Source: Aphelenchoides besseyi
Lineage: Eukaryota; Nematoda; Chromadorea; Rhabditida; Aphelenchoididae
Direction: 5' to 3'
Length of the DNA: 64,000 nucleotides
NCBI GenBank assembly: GCA_024699855.1
Contig: JAMPIQ010000001.1
Coordinates: 2,604,001-2,668,000 of the forward strand
This document shows, piece by piece, positions 1-13,623 of the stretch. The notes under the pieces were generated by a model that was not told where the DNA came from, did no database searches, and was given only the letters and a program-made list of their open reading frames with translations. The position numbers and the translations under genes are program-made. How positions within the stretch are numbered: position 1 is the first letter of the stretch; every line of letters begins with the position of its first letter.

Positions 1-3000
1 TTGAATGGTGTTTTTCAATATCAAGAGTAAGTTCTGTTTTCAATCCAAGAGCTCATGCACGCTTGGCTTAAACTCACGTAACACCGACAAAGTTTCATGT
101 ATTCTTATCTTCAATTCAAATATGAAATTTTAGCTTTCACGGAATGCGATCATGTTTTCGACGCATCAAAACCGCGAGGTCATTTTTCGATTCCAATTTT
201 GCCGCAAACTCAAAATTCCAAATTTCCACTCGCAGCTCCCGATGTGCTTCCCGCAAACATACAGGTGCATATAACCGCCGCATAAAAAACCTTACAAGTG
301 GAGTTTGACATTAGAGTATTTTCAGTGTATCGTCACGTTTAGTGGAGGAAAAGGACAGCGAGTAAAATTGGAGTTCACTCAATTTCAGTTGGCCGGCACA
401 ATTGACAAGTGAGTTCAGTGACTGTGATTGTTAATACTCGTATTTAGTTGCGAAGTTGAATACGTCGATGTAAGTTGATGACTGGAAATAACCGAAAAAC
501 TCTTCGTTCAACTCATTGTGTCTGTTTAAGGTTTACTCCGAATTACAATCACCCGAACAAGATCTTTTAAGTGCTCCGATTGCATCTCGTTTTTGCGGTA
601 CCGTAGCTCCACATATTCGCGTTAGGTATGTTCGTTGTACGAACTGTAGTTGCATAGAATATTTAGTTTGTATAACGTTATTGTAATGGTATTTCATTCG
701 AGAGTCGGTTCGAAACGAACCGAAAAGTTCAGTTTAACCGGTCGATATCAATTCATCAGCGAATGTGAGATCATTTCAGCAATTGAACTTATGTTTTTTC
801 TTCAGCACGCTACATTCCGGGTAGTCGTTTGGGTGAAATGCCGTGCAGTTTTTTGATCGAACCGACACGACAACGCAAAGGCCAAATATTTTCGCCAACT
901 TATCCGGGAGCCTATCCATCGAATTTCTATTGTTCGTACCTACTCAAAGGAAATCCAGAAGACCGACTTCGTTTGTTCTTCCGAGACTTTGACATTTACT
1001 TTGGTGGAGAACACTGCCCTTACGGTGGGTTTAGATTTTGTAGGCCTTTAAATTGTTATAGATGCCCTAACGGTTTATGATGGAAATACGAATCGCGATC
1101 CGATCATTCGCAAAGTCTGCGGTCTACAACAACGATTAGAATTGTTCTCTTTTGGCAGTGACTTGTTACTCGAGTTTAACACTACAGATCCTGCAAAAAA
1201 CGAGCCTCGAGGGTAACTAGTAACCGAAATCAATGAGTCGAAGTTAACGCTTAGATTTGTGATCGACTATGAGTTCTCATCAAGTTTTGTCGATATCAAA
1301 CGATTGGTTGCTGGACAAAAAGGAGTCTCACATTTACGAGGTTCGTTTAAATTATTTGTATTTTAATAGTCAAAGTTTTTATACGTAAAATTACAGGTTC
1401 GGAATGCGATGTTCGAGTTCAAAGCAATCGAGAAACTGTTCATTACATTCAATCACCCGGGTATTAGAAATCAATCAATTTGTGTAATGCATGCGTATTC
1501 AGTTATCCAGAAATGTATCCCACAAATACGACGTGTACGTACATACTCGATGGTCTTCAGGGTGACCAAAATTTGGAGAAAGTGATACTAAAATTCGAGA
1601 CTTTTGCGATCTTAAACGATCCACTTGTTACCATGGCACCTTTAACGTTAGTGGCAATAAAAAATTACATATCAAAGTTAATTTTAAGGTCAAGTCAACA
1701 GTTTGGCGAAGGTGATGATTGCTATTCGTTCGTTGGAGTTGCAACACAACAAAGTTCAATTCGAGCTGTTTTGGCGAATAACGAAGAAAGTTTCTATGAT
1801 GCAACATTGTGCGATCGATTTCCTCGTGACAGTCCACGATTGGGTCCGTATACAAGTCAAGGACCAAGAATGGTGGTTGTTTTTGGAAGTGTGTCTGGTA
1901 GTCCAACTGAAGAGCAAAATGGATCGTGGGGCTTCAGAGCACGCGTTGAATTTAAAACAGGTAAAGTGACTACTAAATTACAAATACGTTTTCTTAGATT
2001 TTGGCGTTCCCGGTGTTCCAATGGGCGGATCAAATGAATGTTTGTTTAAGTTTGTTGAAAAGACCGGTTCGTTCAACAGTCCGCGATATCCGGCAAACTA
2101 TCCACTAGACACGAATTGTACTTATATCTGTAAGAACTTTCTTTATCTCAATAGTTTAATTGTGATTTTTAGTGAAAGGTGAACCGGGAGAACAAATTCT
2201 TTTGGTTAGTTTTTCGAAAACAACGACTAACAATCTAATGGTCATTTTAAGTATTTTGAGCAATTTGCTTTATACGAGGAGCCATCGAAAGACGAATGTA
2301 ATGATTGGCTTGAGATCTACGATGTTTTATATGATTCAAACGGAGCACAAACATCAAAACTACAAGCCAAACATTGCTGGACAGTTCTACCCGGTCCGAC
2401 TACTTCACTTTTCGGTTGTAAGTAGAAAAATCAATGAACTCGTGTGTTCATTTTTAGCTCATGAAATGCGAGTCGTTTTCTATTCGAATCATTTTGGAAC
2501 GGCCAATGGTTTCAATGCACAATACGAAATACGAAAAGCTTTCGATGAGGATGTTCCGAAGAACGGTAATCAGGAACGACAAATCTGCAAACTCTTGTGA
2601 GTTTTAGAAAATTCGGATCCCAATCATTGCGGTCGAGTCATTAATACGGGTCCTGAAGTTACGAGTGGATGGTTTAGTTCGCCAGGTAGTGTTGAGAACA
2701 TACGATTTATAAGATCATGACCTTTTAGGATATCCGGTCAAGTAAGAGTGACTCATTAACGCAATCTGTTTTTTCGTTCAGATACTCTCAGAATCAGATT
2801 TGCGATTGGCAGCTTAACGCGCGTCCGGGTTATCAGGTTTCCTTGAAAAAACAACAGCAAAGGAGTATCTCAAGTTTTTAGATCTTGTTACAACTTAATT
2901 TCATGGATGTTGAAGGCGAAATGGACGAAGTGAAAACTTCGTGTAAAAACGCAGTAATTCGAATTCATCAAAACTACTCGAATCGAACTGCTGACTTGAA

Positions 3001-4072
3001 TATTTGCGTAAGCTAAAATGTGCACAAAGCGATTGATATGTTCTTAAAGGGAACTAATACGGGTGTTGTAATGCCAATGATTTCGAACAACAGTACAATA
3101 CGGATAAGGTGGTTGTTCGAAGGTTGTATGTTAACTTTTCGTTCAGCTTCTTGACTGCACCGGAAAAAGTTAACGGACTGCGTGGTTTCAATTTTACGTG
3201 GACGGAGGTGCGACTCGTGAATCGAGACAGCGAATGCGCTTCGGAAGGAAGCGAGTATCTTTGTTCGTATTCTCGACTATGCATTGGTTATTAACGAAGA
3301 AGGTCTATAAGATGTATATTGTCATCTTTCAGATGCAAAACTTCGTTGTAATGGCGACGATAACTGCGGATACAATGATGATACTGATGAAGCACATTGT
3401 AAGTTCGATCGATAAGTTTACTACTATTGCTTTTCGTTAACAGTGGCAGAAGTTTTCGATCTAATGAGTTTAGCTTTTGAAAATAACACAATCCAACCCT
3501 CTGTTATGTTTGTCCTTGTTGATTTTACGTTCCATTTTCGGCGTCTCCAATTTATCCATTGGTTATACGTGGAACACAATCGCGTTAATTGGCTTTAAAA
3601 TTTTGTTGCTGTGGATATTAACCGAATAAGCAAACGCTGACAATGTCCGAACAGTTAAGTTTTGGTTTAGTTGCAGATTTTTGTTGTCAAATCAATTTAA
3701 CTTCTCATCAACACAACAACTCTGCTTCTCATTAGACCTTTTGTTTTAGGTAACATTGTGGAAAAGGAAGGGAATACGCGAACGATCACGTTTGCGGCTA
3801 TTTCCAGTGGTTTTATTTGCATTTGTATTGTCATATTCTTCTGTATTCTTTTCAAATTGAAATTCGACGAGTGGATGAACCGGAAGAAGCGCAAAAATCA
3901 ACCAACAGAAAACGGAACGCAGCCCAAGGATTCCAAAGCATCGACCTCAACTCCAACCAAACGATCCGGACGTCATCCGGTGGTGAAAAACGAACCCAAA
4001 CGACAACGTCAACCGTTTCGTCAACAACAACCAATTGCTCACAAACATTCCAAAAGCATCGAAACAGTGTAA
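1..4072 (+). CDS. lev-10: LEV-10-like CUB/LDLa transmembrane protein (5' partial, multi-exon)
   Basis: Spliced reading gives five successive CUB domains, one LDL-receptor class A module, one membrane span and a basic tail, which is the architecture of C. elegans LEV-10, the muscle protein that clusters acetylcholine receptors. CUB starts are visible at about 140 (ECDHVFDAS), 840 (MPCSFLIEP then SPTYPGAYPSN), 1400 (ECDVRVQ then SPGYPEMYPTN), 2035 (ECLFKFVEK then SPRYPANYPLD) and 2625 (HCGRVINTG then SSPGYPVKY). The LDLa module (about 3230-3400) has six cysteines; the sixth is restored only if the exon ending at 3401 (CAT T) joins the exon starting near 3750 (GT AAC). The membrane span is ISSGFICICIVIFFCILF (about 3795-3850). 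The cytoplasmic tail is rich in Lys, Arg, Gln and Pro and ends IETV with a stop at 4070. The start lies upstream of the window or in an unrecognised first exon. The family call rests on domain order, not on alignment. Confidence 0.75.
3402..3749 (+). other. Last intron of the LEV-10-like gene, unusually long
   Basis: Most introns here are 35-55 nt, but this one is about 350 nt. It begins gtaagttcg at 3402 and ends ttttgttttag near 3749. A short intron ending at about 3443 is also possible; it opens an exon at 3444 but loses the sixth LDLa cysteine, so the long intron is preferred. It may hold regulatory sequence or an alternative exon. Confidence 0.45.
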
Positions 4073-4855
4073 GATTGTTGTAGCCGGGCATTCATAAGAC
4101 AACGTTCAGGCTACTTCCAAGTCCCGCTACTTCACGTCTTTTGCATCACGATGAACTTTCTCCGTCAATTCGGGTCAAACAATCAAATCGGAATTCCGTA
4201 GATGATCACACATTCTATGGTTGATATTTCTTTCATAAAACGGTTTTTGTTATTCTTTGATAAACTTACAGAACTCTGTTGTTTGAATGCTTACCGTCAG
4301 ATTCCTCGAATCGATCGCGTCGATACGCGTGTTGCTCAATTTCTATTGACTCTCAACGGCCTTAAAGACGTTCAGTTAGCTCTTTAAATGCTCGTTACTG
4401 AACTTGATAGATAAACTGATGGTTAACTTGGATTGGCACAGAATTTGAAAGTTATGTCAATTTGTTGTTTGTCTTATCAATCCAATCAAAGCACATAGTC
4501 GGTTTGTTGCTTTTTTCTGTGTTTACGTTCGAAGATCCTCGACTTGTGACCATCGACGGACTTCGACGCGAATTTGTGCAGACAACAAAATTGCCATTGG
4601 CATCCTGTTGCAACCTTTTTGACGATAGAAAAATCGACGACGCTAGAAAGCCGATTGCTCTTTTCAAAGATTTAAATCGAAATGACAATAATGGTTGTTT
4701 TATCGCTAAACATTTGATCCCGATTGAATTACGCGTTTTGAATTTAGTCAAACGTTGTGAACTTACGGACATTTTCTTTCAGTTTTTATTCAAACTTCAA
4801 GTCAAAATCTTCTATCCGGTTTGGCGATATGTGAACGTTGAGTCTGTAGTTAACG
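4073..4855. other. Intergenic stretch with one uncertain open frame
   Basis: This lies between the LEV-10-like stop and the SCAPER start. A plus-strand frame stays open from 4462 to 4959 and runs into the SCAPER first exon in another frame. An antisense frame over 4452-4772 is also open. Neither shows a family motif or clear splice sites. The stretch may be 5' UTR and promoter of the SCAPER gene or a small unrecognised gene. Confidence 0.3.
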
Positions 4856-7800
4856 ATGGGTGTCCAAGTTCTAAATGCGCGGACAAACTCTACAAACAAA
4901 GGCACCAGTGCCAGTTCACGAGCATTCAATGCGGATCAGCAGGCAATGGAATGGAATAAGTACGTTGATGGTCTAAAGTTTTCATTGGATCACATCTACG
5001 AGGTATGAAGTTGGAATTTAGAAGTCGATCATTTTACATTTTAGATGTGCTATACAACACATAATATTCTTGCATGCGAAGTAGGTGGAAGTAGTGAGGT
5101 ATTCAAGTAAAGAGTTGTCTTCAGGAAGCACTCATGTACGTAACAAACGCCGTTCGTGACTTTCAATCTTTGATTTCATCGTTGACCATCGAATTAAATT
5201 GGGAGAATTCGGAAAAGTTTGTTATCGTTTTCTATGGTTGATCAACACTTTTTAGTCGTCCACAAACTGCGATTGCGTGGGAACTTAGCGGAGCTGCTTA
5301 TAGTAAGACAGCAAAGTAAGTTGAGCGATTGGATTGATCGAAAACTTGTTGTGTTCAGAACTGAGTCGAATGGAATCGCTCTCTCCTATCCACCACCACA
5401 GTCACGAAGTAAACGACGAATCAAAGATACAAACGATTCAAGCGATGAGGAGAAGGTAAATGAGAGTGACATGCTTGGTACTCACGTGTTTAGAAAATGG
5501 ACGTATATGAACGATTAGCTTATGGAAAACGTTGCAATGTCACGCGCACTTCAACCGATAGCATATATCCGGATGTGGCAAAATACGATCAGTCACCCAA
5601 ACACACGGGTCGTCTAATGATTACGCCAAGAAGTGCAATGTAAGTAACGGTTGTGAGGTTTTGATTATCTAGAGCTTAGGGACATACCGCAAACTAAATC
5701 TTCAATGGCAAAAATCGCATATTCACGTCAACTCTTGTGGCAGCAGCATAAAAAGATTTTGACTGAAAAGTTGAGTGCAAAACGACGACAAGAACAAAGT
5801 ATTGCGACAATCGGAAATCGACGTCGAAGTTTACCGGTGTTAGCAAAACGAAGTTCAAATCCACCAGCCGAAACAAACCTGGAATCAATCAACGAAGAGG
5901 ACAAGAACGACAATGTTGAAGTGGACAAATCATCGACTAAAACTCACGCTGGTCATTTTACTACTCGTTCAGATCCACGTGGTTATGCACTTGAAATGCT
6001 CGATTTGAACAACGACGATGAATGGCGTGCTCTTACAGAAGAAGATGAGTCTTTAGCACAAGTATGAACGAATCCATGGATTTTGCTTTAATTTGTACTT
6101 TAGGAAGAAGAAAGTTTGAAGAAAGAAATCGAGGAAGAAGAGAGTATTTCAATCGACGAAGAACTGCAGCGGCGTGTAATTTTGGATTTTGGCGACGTTG
6201 ACATGGAAGCTGATGCAATCAAAACGCCGTGGCGAGCGGTTGTGGACGATTGGACGATTAGTGATGAGAACGAAGAGAGTCGAGTCGATTTGGTTGATGC
6301 CTCTTCGATGACCGATTTCCGGTTTCGACGTCCCGGTGCTGCTGCCGAAGTTCACCAGCGATTGTTGTCGCCATTACGTAGAAGGTGAAACAGTTTTAAT
6401 ATACATTTACAATTAATCTTTATAGGAATCTAGACGTTGAGGAAATGTTGGCCCGTCAACACAAAGCCGAAGAACTGCGATTGATGTTACAAGAAAGTAA
6501 AGCCCAAAGGTTGCGAGAATTGCACTTACGCGTCGAAGAAGTCAGGAAGAAACGAGAGAACATTGTCGAACGTAAGAGAGCGCATATGGAGGACAAAATG
6601 AGTAAAGCCACTGAGAATCGACAAAAGAATTTGGATGAAATCGTTAAAAAGGCCAAAGACGATAACAGCAAGGTCCTGGAAATCAATTTTATCAACTCGA
6701 TTGAGGCGGAAAACGCACGTGCCGAAGCACAGCTTGCGGAACAAGATCGAATCCAACGACTCACGTTGTTGGCCGAAGAACGAGCACGAATGGCTCGGGA
6801 CAAAGCTTCCAACAAAGCTGCGGCTGACGAACGTCGACGTTTAGTTGATCAGGTATTTCAACAATTAATGTTGTTAAGCAAATCGTTGCTTTTAGCAAAG
6901 AGCTGATTGGCTTCGTGAAGAGTCCAACAAAACCAAAGAACGACAAATGTTGGCTGAAACTCAACGTTTGGAAATGCTGGAAAGTTATCGTCAGCGAATG
7001 AAGTTACGTGGACAGAAAGTTGAAGAACGTCGAGCGCAAGAAGCGACAGAAACTAAGAACTTGCAATGTAAGATTCAGGATAAGGTATTTTATTCTGAGC
7101 CGTATATTTAATAACTAAAAGTTTCTAGCATGAGAAAAGTTCAAAACGACATGATGATTCCGTAGCTCAAGTGCGACAGAAAGCTGTCGAATGTGCGACA
7201 CCCAAGGTCCTTCAGCCGTGGGTTGTGTTATCTGAATCTCATTTGCCACCTTCCGATTTGAAATACGCTGATGATTGTGGAAAGGAGTGTGTTGCTTGTA
7301 ATTATACGGCAATTAGTGATTTGGATCTGGTTTCGCATTTGCTATCTGCTGAACATATGAACGAACGGAAATTAGTGAAGAAACAACCCAACGTTGAGTA
7401 CATGGTACGAGTTTTCTCTTGTAAGTTCTTCTAATGTTGATTGAACTTTAGAAACAAGAGCTATCCAACTCAATTCGACGATCAGATAAACTTATCGCTA
7501 CGGAAGAAATGAACATTGATCGTGAAGCAATGAACAAATCTCAACGTTCAAAATTGAAACAGAAGTTGGGAAAGATTGTAAAATTGGAGTTGAATTATAG
7601 TCTGTCGTCAAGTGTAAAACTGAGGTAAAGAAATGTTAAAAACGGTTAGTGATTCTGAATTTCAGTTATGAGAAAAAGATGCAAACTATCGTCAAGTCGT
7701 TGAGTAAGCCAACAAGTGAACAACGTGGATCAACAACCGAACGTTTATTGAGCGACTTTATTCGACGCGTTTGTGCTGAAGGAATGGAAAAACGAGCAAA

Positions 7801-9339
7801 CATTTCGATCTTATCGTTCAATGACGGATTTGTCGATATGTTAATCGAAACAGTTGGAAACTCCGTGAACAGCAATTTGGATTTGTCAGTAAAGTAGGTG
7901 GTTAGAGTTCGTGATCTATAAAGAAACTTTTGTTGAAGACGAAATCAAAAATGCTTGTTGTTGCTGTTGGAGCTGCTCAAAGTCGATCGGCGACTTTGTG
8001 TGATGTTCCTTTATTCCGAACACTTGTTTTCTCTTCTCGAATGGCTTTCAATTCGTTGGCAAGTAAGTTAGCAGAAAAATGATTTCTAAATACAACGATA
8101 AAACTTAGGATTTGGATTTTTCAATCGAATCTTCAAATCACAACGACTTACATGTTGGGCTCTGTCTTTTGCTTAACATCTTGACGGAAAGTCAGAAATA
8201 CGTGGAAAAACTACCGATTGAAAGTAGTTCAAAGTTCACGGATTTTATCGAACGCTTGAATCAAATTGCCAATTTTCTGTGCAAATCGTCGTTTTTGTCG
8301 CTTAACAAAACGTTTCTTGTGAATGGAATCGAACGAGTGGAAATCGAAAACGGTCGTTTCATTAGACCCTTAGCTTTGAGTACGAACATCGTGGTCTGCT
8401 TAACTAACGCAAACTGTAAACAAAAAACAAACAAAAGGTAGCTGATTGTTTTGAAGTATTAACTGGTAGGATGTTTTTAGTTTGCTCTTCAAATTGTCTA
8501 CAAACGTCATTCAAATGTTGATTGGCGAGTTGTACGCGAAGATTCGAACTGATGTTGTAAGCAATACAGAAATCGATTCGACAACTTTAATGACGTCGTC
8601 AATGGTCAGTAGTGGTGGATCGTCGAATTGGCCGTCAATTTCTAACAACGATCTTGCTTTGTCGGCGTTGATTCAAATCTGGAACGCTCTCAATTTGAGT
8701 TCTCAATCGGACAAACAAATTGAGGTTTGCAAACGCTTCACAACCTTCTCAATAGGCTGATTTAGGAGTGTTTGTTTGGTGAAAGTGGAATGAAAGATGC
8801 TCTTCGGTTCGTTTATATTTTGATTTCGGCCATTCGTTCAATTAATTGGTCCAACTCATCGCATTCGACAGAAGAAATGTATTCGATTCAAACGGCAAAC
8901 TTTAAAAGTCTCTTAACCGCAATCTGCAATTTTGCATCAATCTCTTCAACTTGCAAGGTATACAATTCGATTTATCCAATAATACCAAAGGTTTCAGATC
9001 TTATGTACAGTCGGCGGACAGCGAAGTCTGGTCGTTCAACTTTCTCAGTTGCCATTCGATTGCTTACAAGACGAAATAACTCGACCATTGATCATGACCG
9101 CACTTGTTGCTATTCTATTCGAACACACTGAAGGTGTCGATTTGGTTCGTAATCACGTTAGTCCCTCGTGGATGTCTTCATTTCTCGAGGTTTGCATTGA
9201 GTTCAACGTTTTGTTTAATTTGAGCTTTCAGAGCTATGTTAATGATCGTGTTTCAAACGATGAACGGGCCTTTCTGAACCGAGTGTTACCTCAAACAAAC
9301 TGGTCAAAAGCTTTGACATTTTTTAGTGAACTGCAGTAG
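4856..9339 (+). CDS. scaper: SCAPER homologue (S-phase cyclin A-associated protein in the ER)
   Basis: Multi-exon gene beginning ATGGGTGTCCAAG at 4856 and ending at TAG 9337-9339. The N-terminal part (MEWNKYVDGLKFSLDHIYE, then VRDFQSLISSLTIEL and TAIAWELSGAAYS after splicing) resembles the SCAPER N-terminal domain. A long Lys/Arg/Glu-rich coiled coil follows (about 6430-7080, e.g. RLRELHLRVEEVRKKRENI). Next is a single C2H2-type zinc finger, CVACNYTAISDLDLVSHL with a downstream His (about 7285-7365), as in human SCAPER. The rest is a helical C-terminal region. Human SCAPER is linked to cyclin A/CDK2, the ER and ciliary biology; the worm role is inferred. Introns are 35-55 nt with gtaag/tttag borders. 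Exon joins in the last third are less certain, particularly around 8440-8480 and 8720-8770. Confidence 0.75.
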
Positions 9340-10084
9340 TTGGTTTTACGTGTTTCTGTTTCCTCTGCTTTGTGTACATATTTCACGCTCTTCATCTGCA
9401 ATAATCAATCCGGTTGCTATGTATGCTTTCAATCAATATTCAAAATAGTGCCTCAATCTAATAGAAACCCAATGGATCAGTTAATAAGAGTGTGTAAATA
9501 AAGAATTTTATTTGTCAGTTTGGCGAGATTCACTTAATTGAAAACCATTAGCGTAACCGTTAACGAGCAAATCCTTGAAGTTTTGAGGTCGTTTATAAAG
9601 ATAAGTTTTTGAAAGACAAACTTGCTGTAAATTCGTTTGTTTTGAGACATCTGTTTCGTATAACATCGGAGGTGATGATCACAAGTCGAGCGTTTGTTAC
9701 GAACAAGTCTCCTTATTCTTGTAGCAATAAACCCGTTTACTGTACTCTTCTGTACTCTTGCTTTATACACTCTAAAGAAACCAATTCAATTGTCGATTCA
9801 CATTGGCCCGCAGCTCGTTGTCAATTCAGCGAAATGGTTCATTGACAAACCGCATTTATTTCAATAACTTTCAGTGGGTCCTGATGAGAATCGATTCTCA
9901 CAACGATTGTATTTTTCGGTTTTGCCAACGGCCAGCAAATCATGTCTTTTTCATGAGTTGCACTTTGTAGCCCGTGGTTTTGATTAAGACGAATTTATTG
10001 GCCCCACGTTCTCGTATCAATTTCTTTCCGTTTAACTGGACGCGTCGAAACCAGTGGTAATTTATATTCAGCACGTGGCGTTTG
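9340..10084. other. Intergenic region between SCAPER and AP-1 gamma
   Basis: A polyadenylation-like aataaag lies near 9498, shortly after the SCAPER stop. Short frames on both strands around 9530-9850 have no motif, splice logic or composition that supports coding. The 3' part should hold the promoter of the adaptin gene. I see no RNA gene or repeat. Confidence 0.5.
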
Positions 10085-13000
10085 ATGACTCAGTTGCAGA
10101 AAATGGCAAATGCTGTGGAAATGGCGATAGAAAAAATTGATGAAGTGAAGTCACGGCTTGGACGGTAAGCTTTAAATTGACTCCAATTTCTAAGTTGATT
10201 GTTTAGATCATTGGGGGCATCGATGAGATTGAGAGATTTGATTCGACTGGTGCGAAGTGCTCGTACGGCCGCTGAAGAGCGATCGGTAGTTGAGCGTGAA
10301 TCAGCGAATATTCGAGATTCGTTTCGTGAAGAAGACACAAAGTATCGTTGTCGAAATATGGCCAAATTGTTTTACATTCATATGCTCGGATATCCGGCAC
10401 ATTTCGGTCAAATGGAGTGCATGAAATTGGTCGGAACGAAAGACAAACGTTTCACCGACATTCGGATCGGATATCTCGGCGTAATGTTGTTGCTGGACGA
10501 ACGATCCGAAGTTCATTTGCTTGTAACCAATTGCTTGAAAAGGTTTGAAAGCACAGAAGTTCTCTAGATTTCTTTTTCAGTCATCTATCAGAATCAGATC
10601 AATTTGTTACGGGTCTGGCGCTTTGTGCGTTGGGATCAATTTGTTCTCTGGAGATGTGTCGCGATTTGGGTACGTGATTTAGTTCACTTGTTATATGAAT
10701 GTGGTTTACAGCAAATGAAGTGGACAAATTGCTTGTCAAGTGCAACAATACGTACATCAAAAAGAAGGTGGTCATTTTGTTTTACATCTTAGATTACATT
10801 TGATTTAGGCGGCTCTATGTGCGTTTCGCATTGTTCGAAGAGCTCCGGAACTGATCAGCACTTTCGTTACCGGAACTCGTCAGTTACTCAACGAGAAGCA
10901 TCACGGTTTGTGTGGGTTTCTATTGTTGTTTTGAATGTATTCTTTAGGTGTTTTAATTGGTGGTTTGACGTTAGCAGCTGAAATGTGTGAAAAATCAGTT
11001 GACGTCAAAAATTACTTCAAAACGGTAGTTCTAACGAAATGTATTTAGCTTCGTTGTTTGTTTTAGATGGTGCCGGTTCTCGTACGCAAATTCAAGGAAC
11101 TTATATCTACTGGTTTCTCAACAGATCACGACATTACGGGCGTTAGCGATCCATTTCTTCAAGTCAAAATTCTCAAACTTCTGCGCATTTTGGGAAAAGA
11201 CGATGCACAAGCTTCGGCGTGCATGCAAGATCTTTTGACTCAAATTGCCACAAACACTGACGCGTCGAAAAACGTTGGAAATGCGATTCTCTACGAAACT
11301 GTTTTGACGATCATGGACGTTGAAAGCGAGTCGGGTCTGAAGATCGTTGGCACAAACATTCTCGGTCGCTATTTGGTTAATCCGGATAAGAATATTCGTT
11401 ACGTTGGTCTCAACACATTACTCAAAACGGCGAGTATTGATCTGAATACTGTTCAGGTAAAGAAATAGGATAAAAAGAATTGATTCATCGAACAATTTTA
11501 GCGCTATCGAACTACGGTTCTTGATAACTTGAAAGATCCCGACGTTTCAATTCGACGGTAAGACTTTTAATTGCAGGGAAAGTACAATGCTTTGAATTGT
11601 AGACGAGCACTTGAATTGTCTTTTGTTTTGATTAGCAAGTCGAATATCACCGAAGTGGCAAAAGAAATTCTGTTGTTTTTGGAGACGGCGGATCCCGAGT
11701 TCAAATCGGAATGCGCGTCGAAGATGTACGTTGCAACCGAACTCTATTCACCGAATTCGATTTGGCATTTGGATACGATGATTAGTGTATTAAAATTGGT
11801 TGGTTGTTAGCCGTGAATTCGGATATAAGCCTTTGCTGCAGGCCGGCAATTATGTTCCCGAAGAAGTGGTCAGCGCAATGATTCAGTTGATTGCATCGCA
11901 TTCAAATCTTCAAGGCTACGGGACAAAACGACTGTTCCGTTGTGCTCAAGAAGACACAGGAAACGCACAGCCGTTACTACAGATCGCCTTTTGGTCAATC
12001 GGAGAATTCGGCGATTTGATGGTTTCGAATACCGACGACAATATTGCCGTATGTTTCTGTTACATTCAACAGTACAATCAAATGGTTTAGATTGACGAGA
12101 AAGAAGTTTTGGATTTGTTTGTAAACTTGCTCTCACAGCGAGGAATGTCGATTCAAACCCGAGAGTATGCGCTTGTTGCGTTGGCCAAACTTGCAACTCG
12201 TTTCAACTCGACCAATGAAGAGATTCATGCGCTTATTCGACGTTATATGCCGAACATCAATTTGGAATTGCAACAACGGGCGGTTGAATTTGGACAAATT
12301 TTGAAGAACAGTGATCTTAAGTTCGTTCAAATCGTAGACAATCGAAATATGAGACTTGAATTTCAGATTTGGACTACTGGAACGAATGCCAGTAATCGAG
12401 TATAACAAATTGAAAGCGGCCGCTGCACCGATTGAATTGGAAGACGGCGACGTGGAGAGCACCAACTTGTTGTTGGACGAGCAAAATGGAACCGAAAACA
12501 CTGGGGTTGTTCGAAACGAACTTTTCGATTTGATGGACGGCAACAACACCAATACAACAAATCAAACAAGTAACGGGTCAAGCAAACTCTTTGGATTAGA
12601 AGATTTGTTGGGTGAAATGCCAAAGATCACTCCAGTTCAAGGTAACTTTCCCTTAACAATCTATAAACTCACTTATTTGAAGCATCAAAAACAACGAAAA
12701 AGTCAACGGATCCATTTGCCGACTTTTTGGGCACAAACGAAAACAAACAGTGAGTTTAAATAGCAGAAGAATTCTGAACTGGTTTTAGGGCCGACGAAAA
12801 ACCCGGTCAAATTGTTGTCAACAAAGGAGGTTTCGAAGTCCAGTTATACATTGATTCGTCCTTTAATGGCGATGTTCCAGCTGTTGCTCGTTTTGTAATC
12901 AGGTATTTAAAGCTTGTATGAGCAATAATCGATTGGCCATTGCAGCAACAACAATCCCGTAGCCGTGGAAAAACTTCACTTACAAATTGCCGTAACGAAG

Positions 13001-13280
13001 GTAGTAATCATTTTCTCTTATCTACATTGTTTTTATTTTCAGGGTTATAAAATTGAGTTTGGTGAACCGCTTCCTGTCCGACTCGAAGCCAATGGATCTC
13101 CGGCTGTTCAGGTGGTGAAAATCAAAAAGATTTCTGATGGATCAGCGGTAACTTACATGTTCAATGCGCAGGTTTTTACCGATTGAAATTTAGGTTAAAT
13201 TTCGACTTAAACTCGATTATTCCATTTCGGGCGAATCACGAACAATTCAAGAAGATGTGATGTCCGTTTCAGGTCTTTAA
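10085..13280 (+). CDS. AP1G1: AP-1 complex subunit gamma (gamma-adaptin)
   Basis: Spliced translation gives a complete gamma-adaptin, the large AP-1 subunit that binds Arf1 and clathrin adaptors on trans-Golgi and endosomal membranes. The N-terminal trunk is clear: [66 protein letters not shown], and later [15 protein letters not shown]. The hinge (about 12400-12780) is Asn/Thr/Asp-rich and contains LFDLMDG and [12 protein letters not shown], which resemble clathrin or accessory-binding boxes. The C-terminal ear (about 12800-13280, [20 protein letters not shown] to [19 protein letters not shown]) is a gamma-adaptin ear domain. The start is ATGACTCAGTTG at 10085; an in-frame Met six codons later is the alternative. 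About fifteen short introns interrupt the gene. No reading frame damage was seen. Confidence 0.93.
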
Positions 13281-13623
13281 TTCTACTCATCGTCTGTTGT
13301 CCACAAGCACATTTCATGTTATTATCGTTTGATTGATTAATGTTTTGGGATCTTCACTTACTCCCGTTAATTCCATTTATACTTTCCATTTTCATTCACT
13401 TCTCTGAGTCACTTCTTCAATTGCTCGCAAGATGTTTCGATATTTTAAATCTTGTACTCACGTTTAGTTTCTTGCAATAGTTGTCTGAACTTCTAATTGA
13501 CAGTCTTCGGATCTAATAAACACACACAAAACGTGATCAATTGATTCGTAGGAGATTGGTAGTCGGCCAAATTTATTCTTGTCAGTTAATTGCCTTCACG
13601 TTTCATATCAATTTAGCAGTACC
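13281..13623. other. Short intergenic region, AP-1 gamma to MROH1
   Basis: T-rich 343-nt spacer with an aataaac polyadenylation-like signal near 13516. It contains no convincing ORF or repeat and should carry the adaptin 3' UTR and the promoter of the next gene. Confidence 0.5.
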
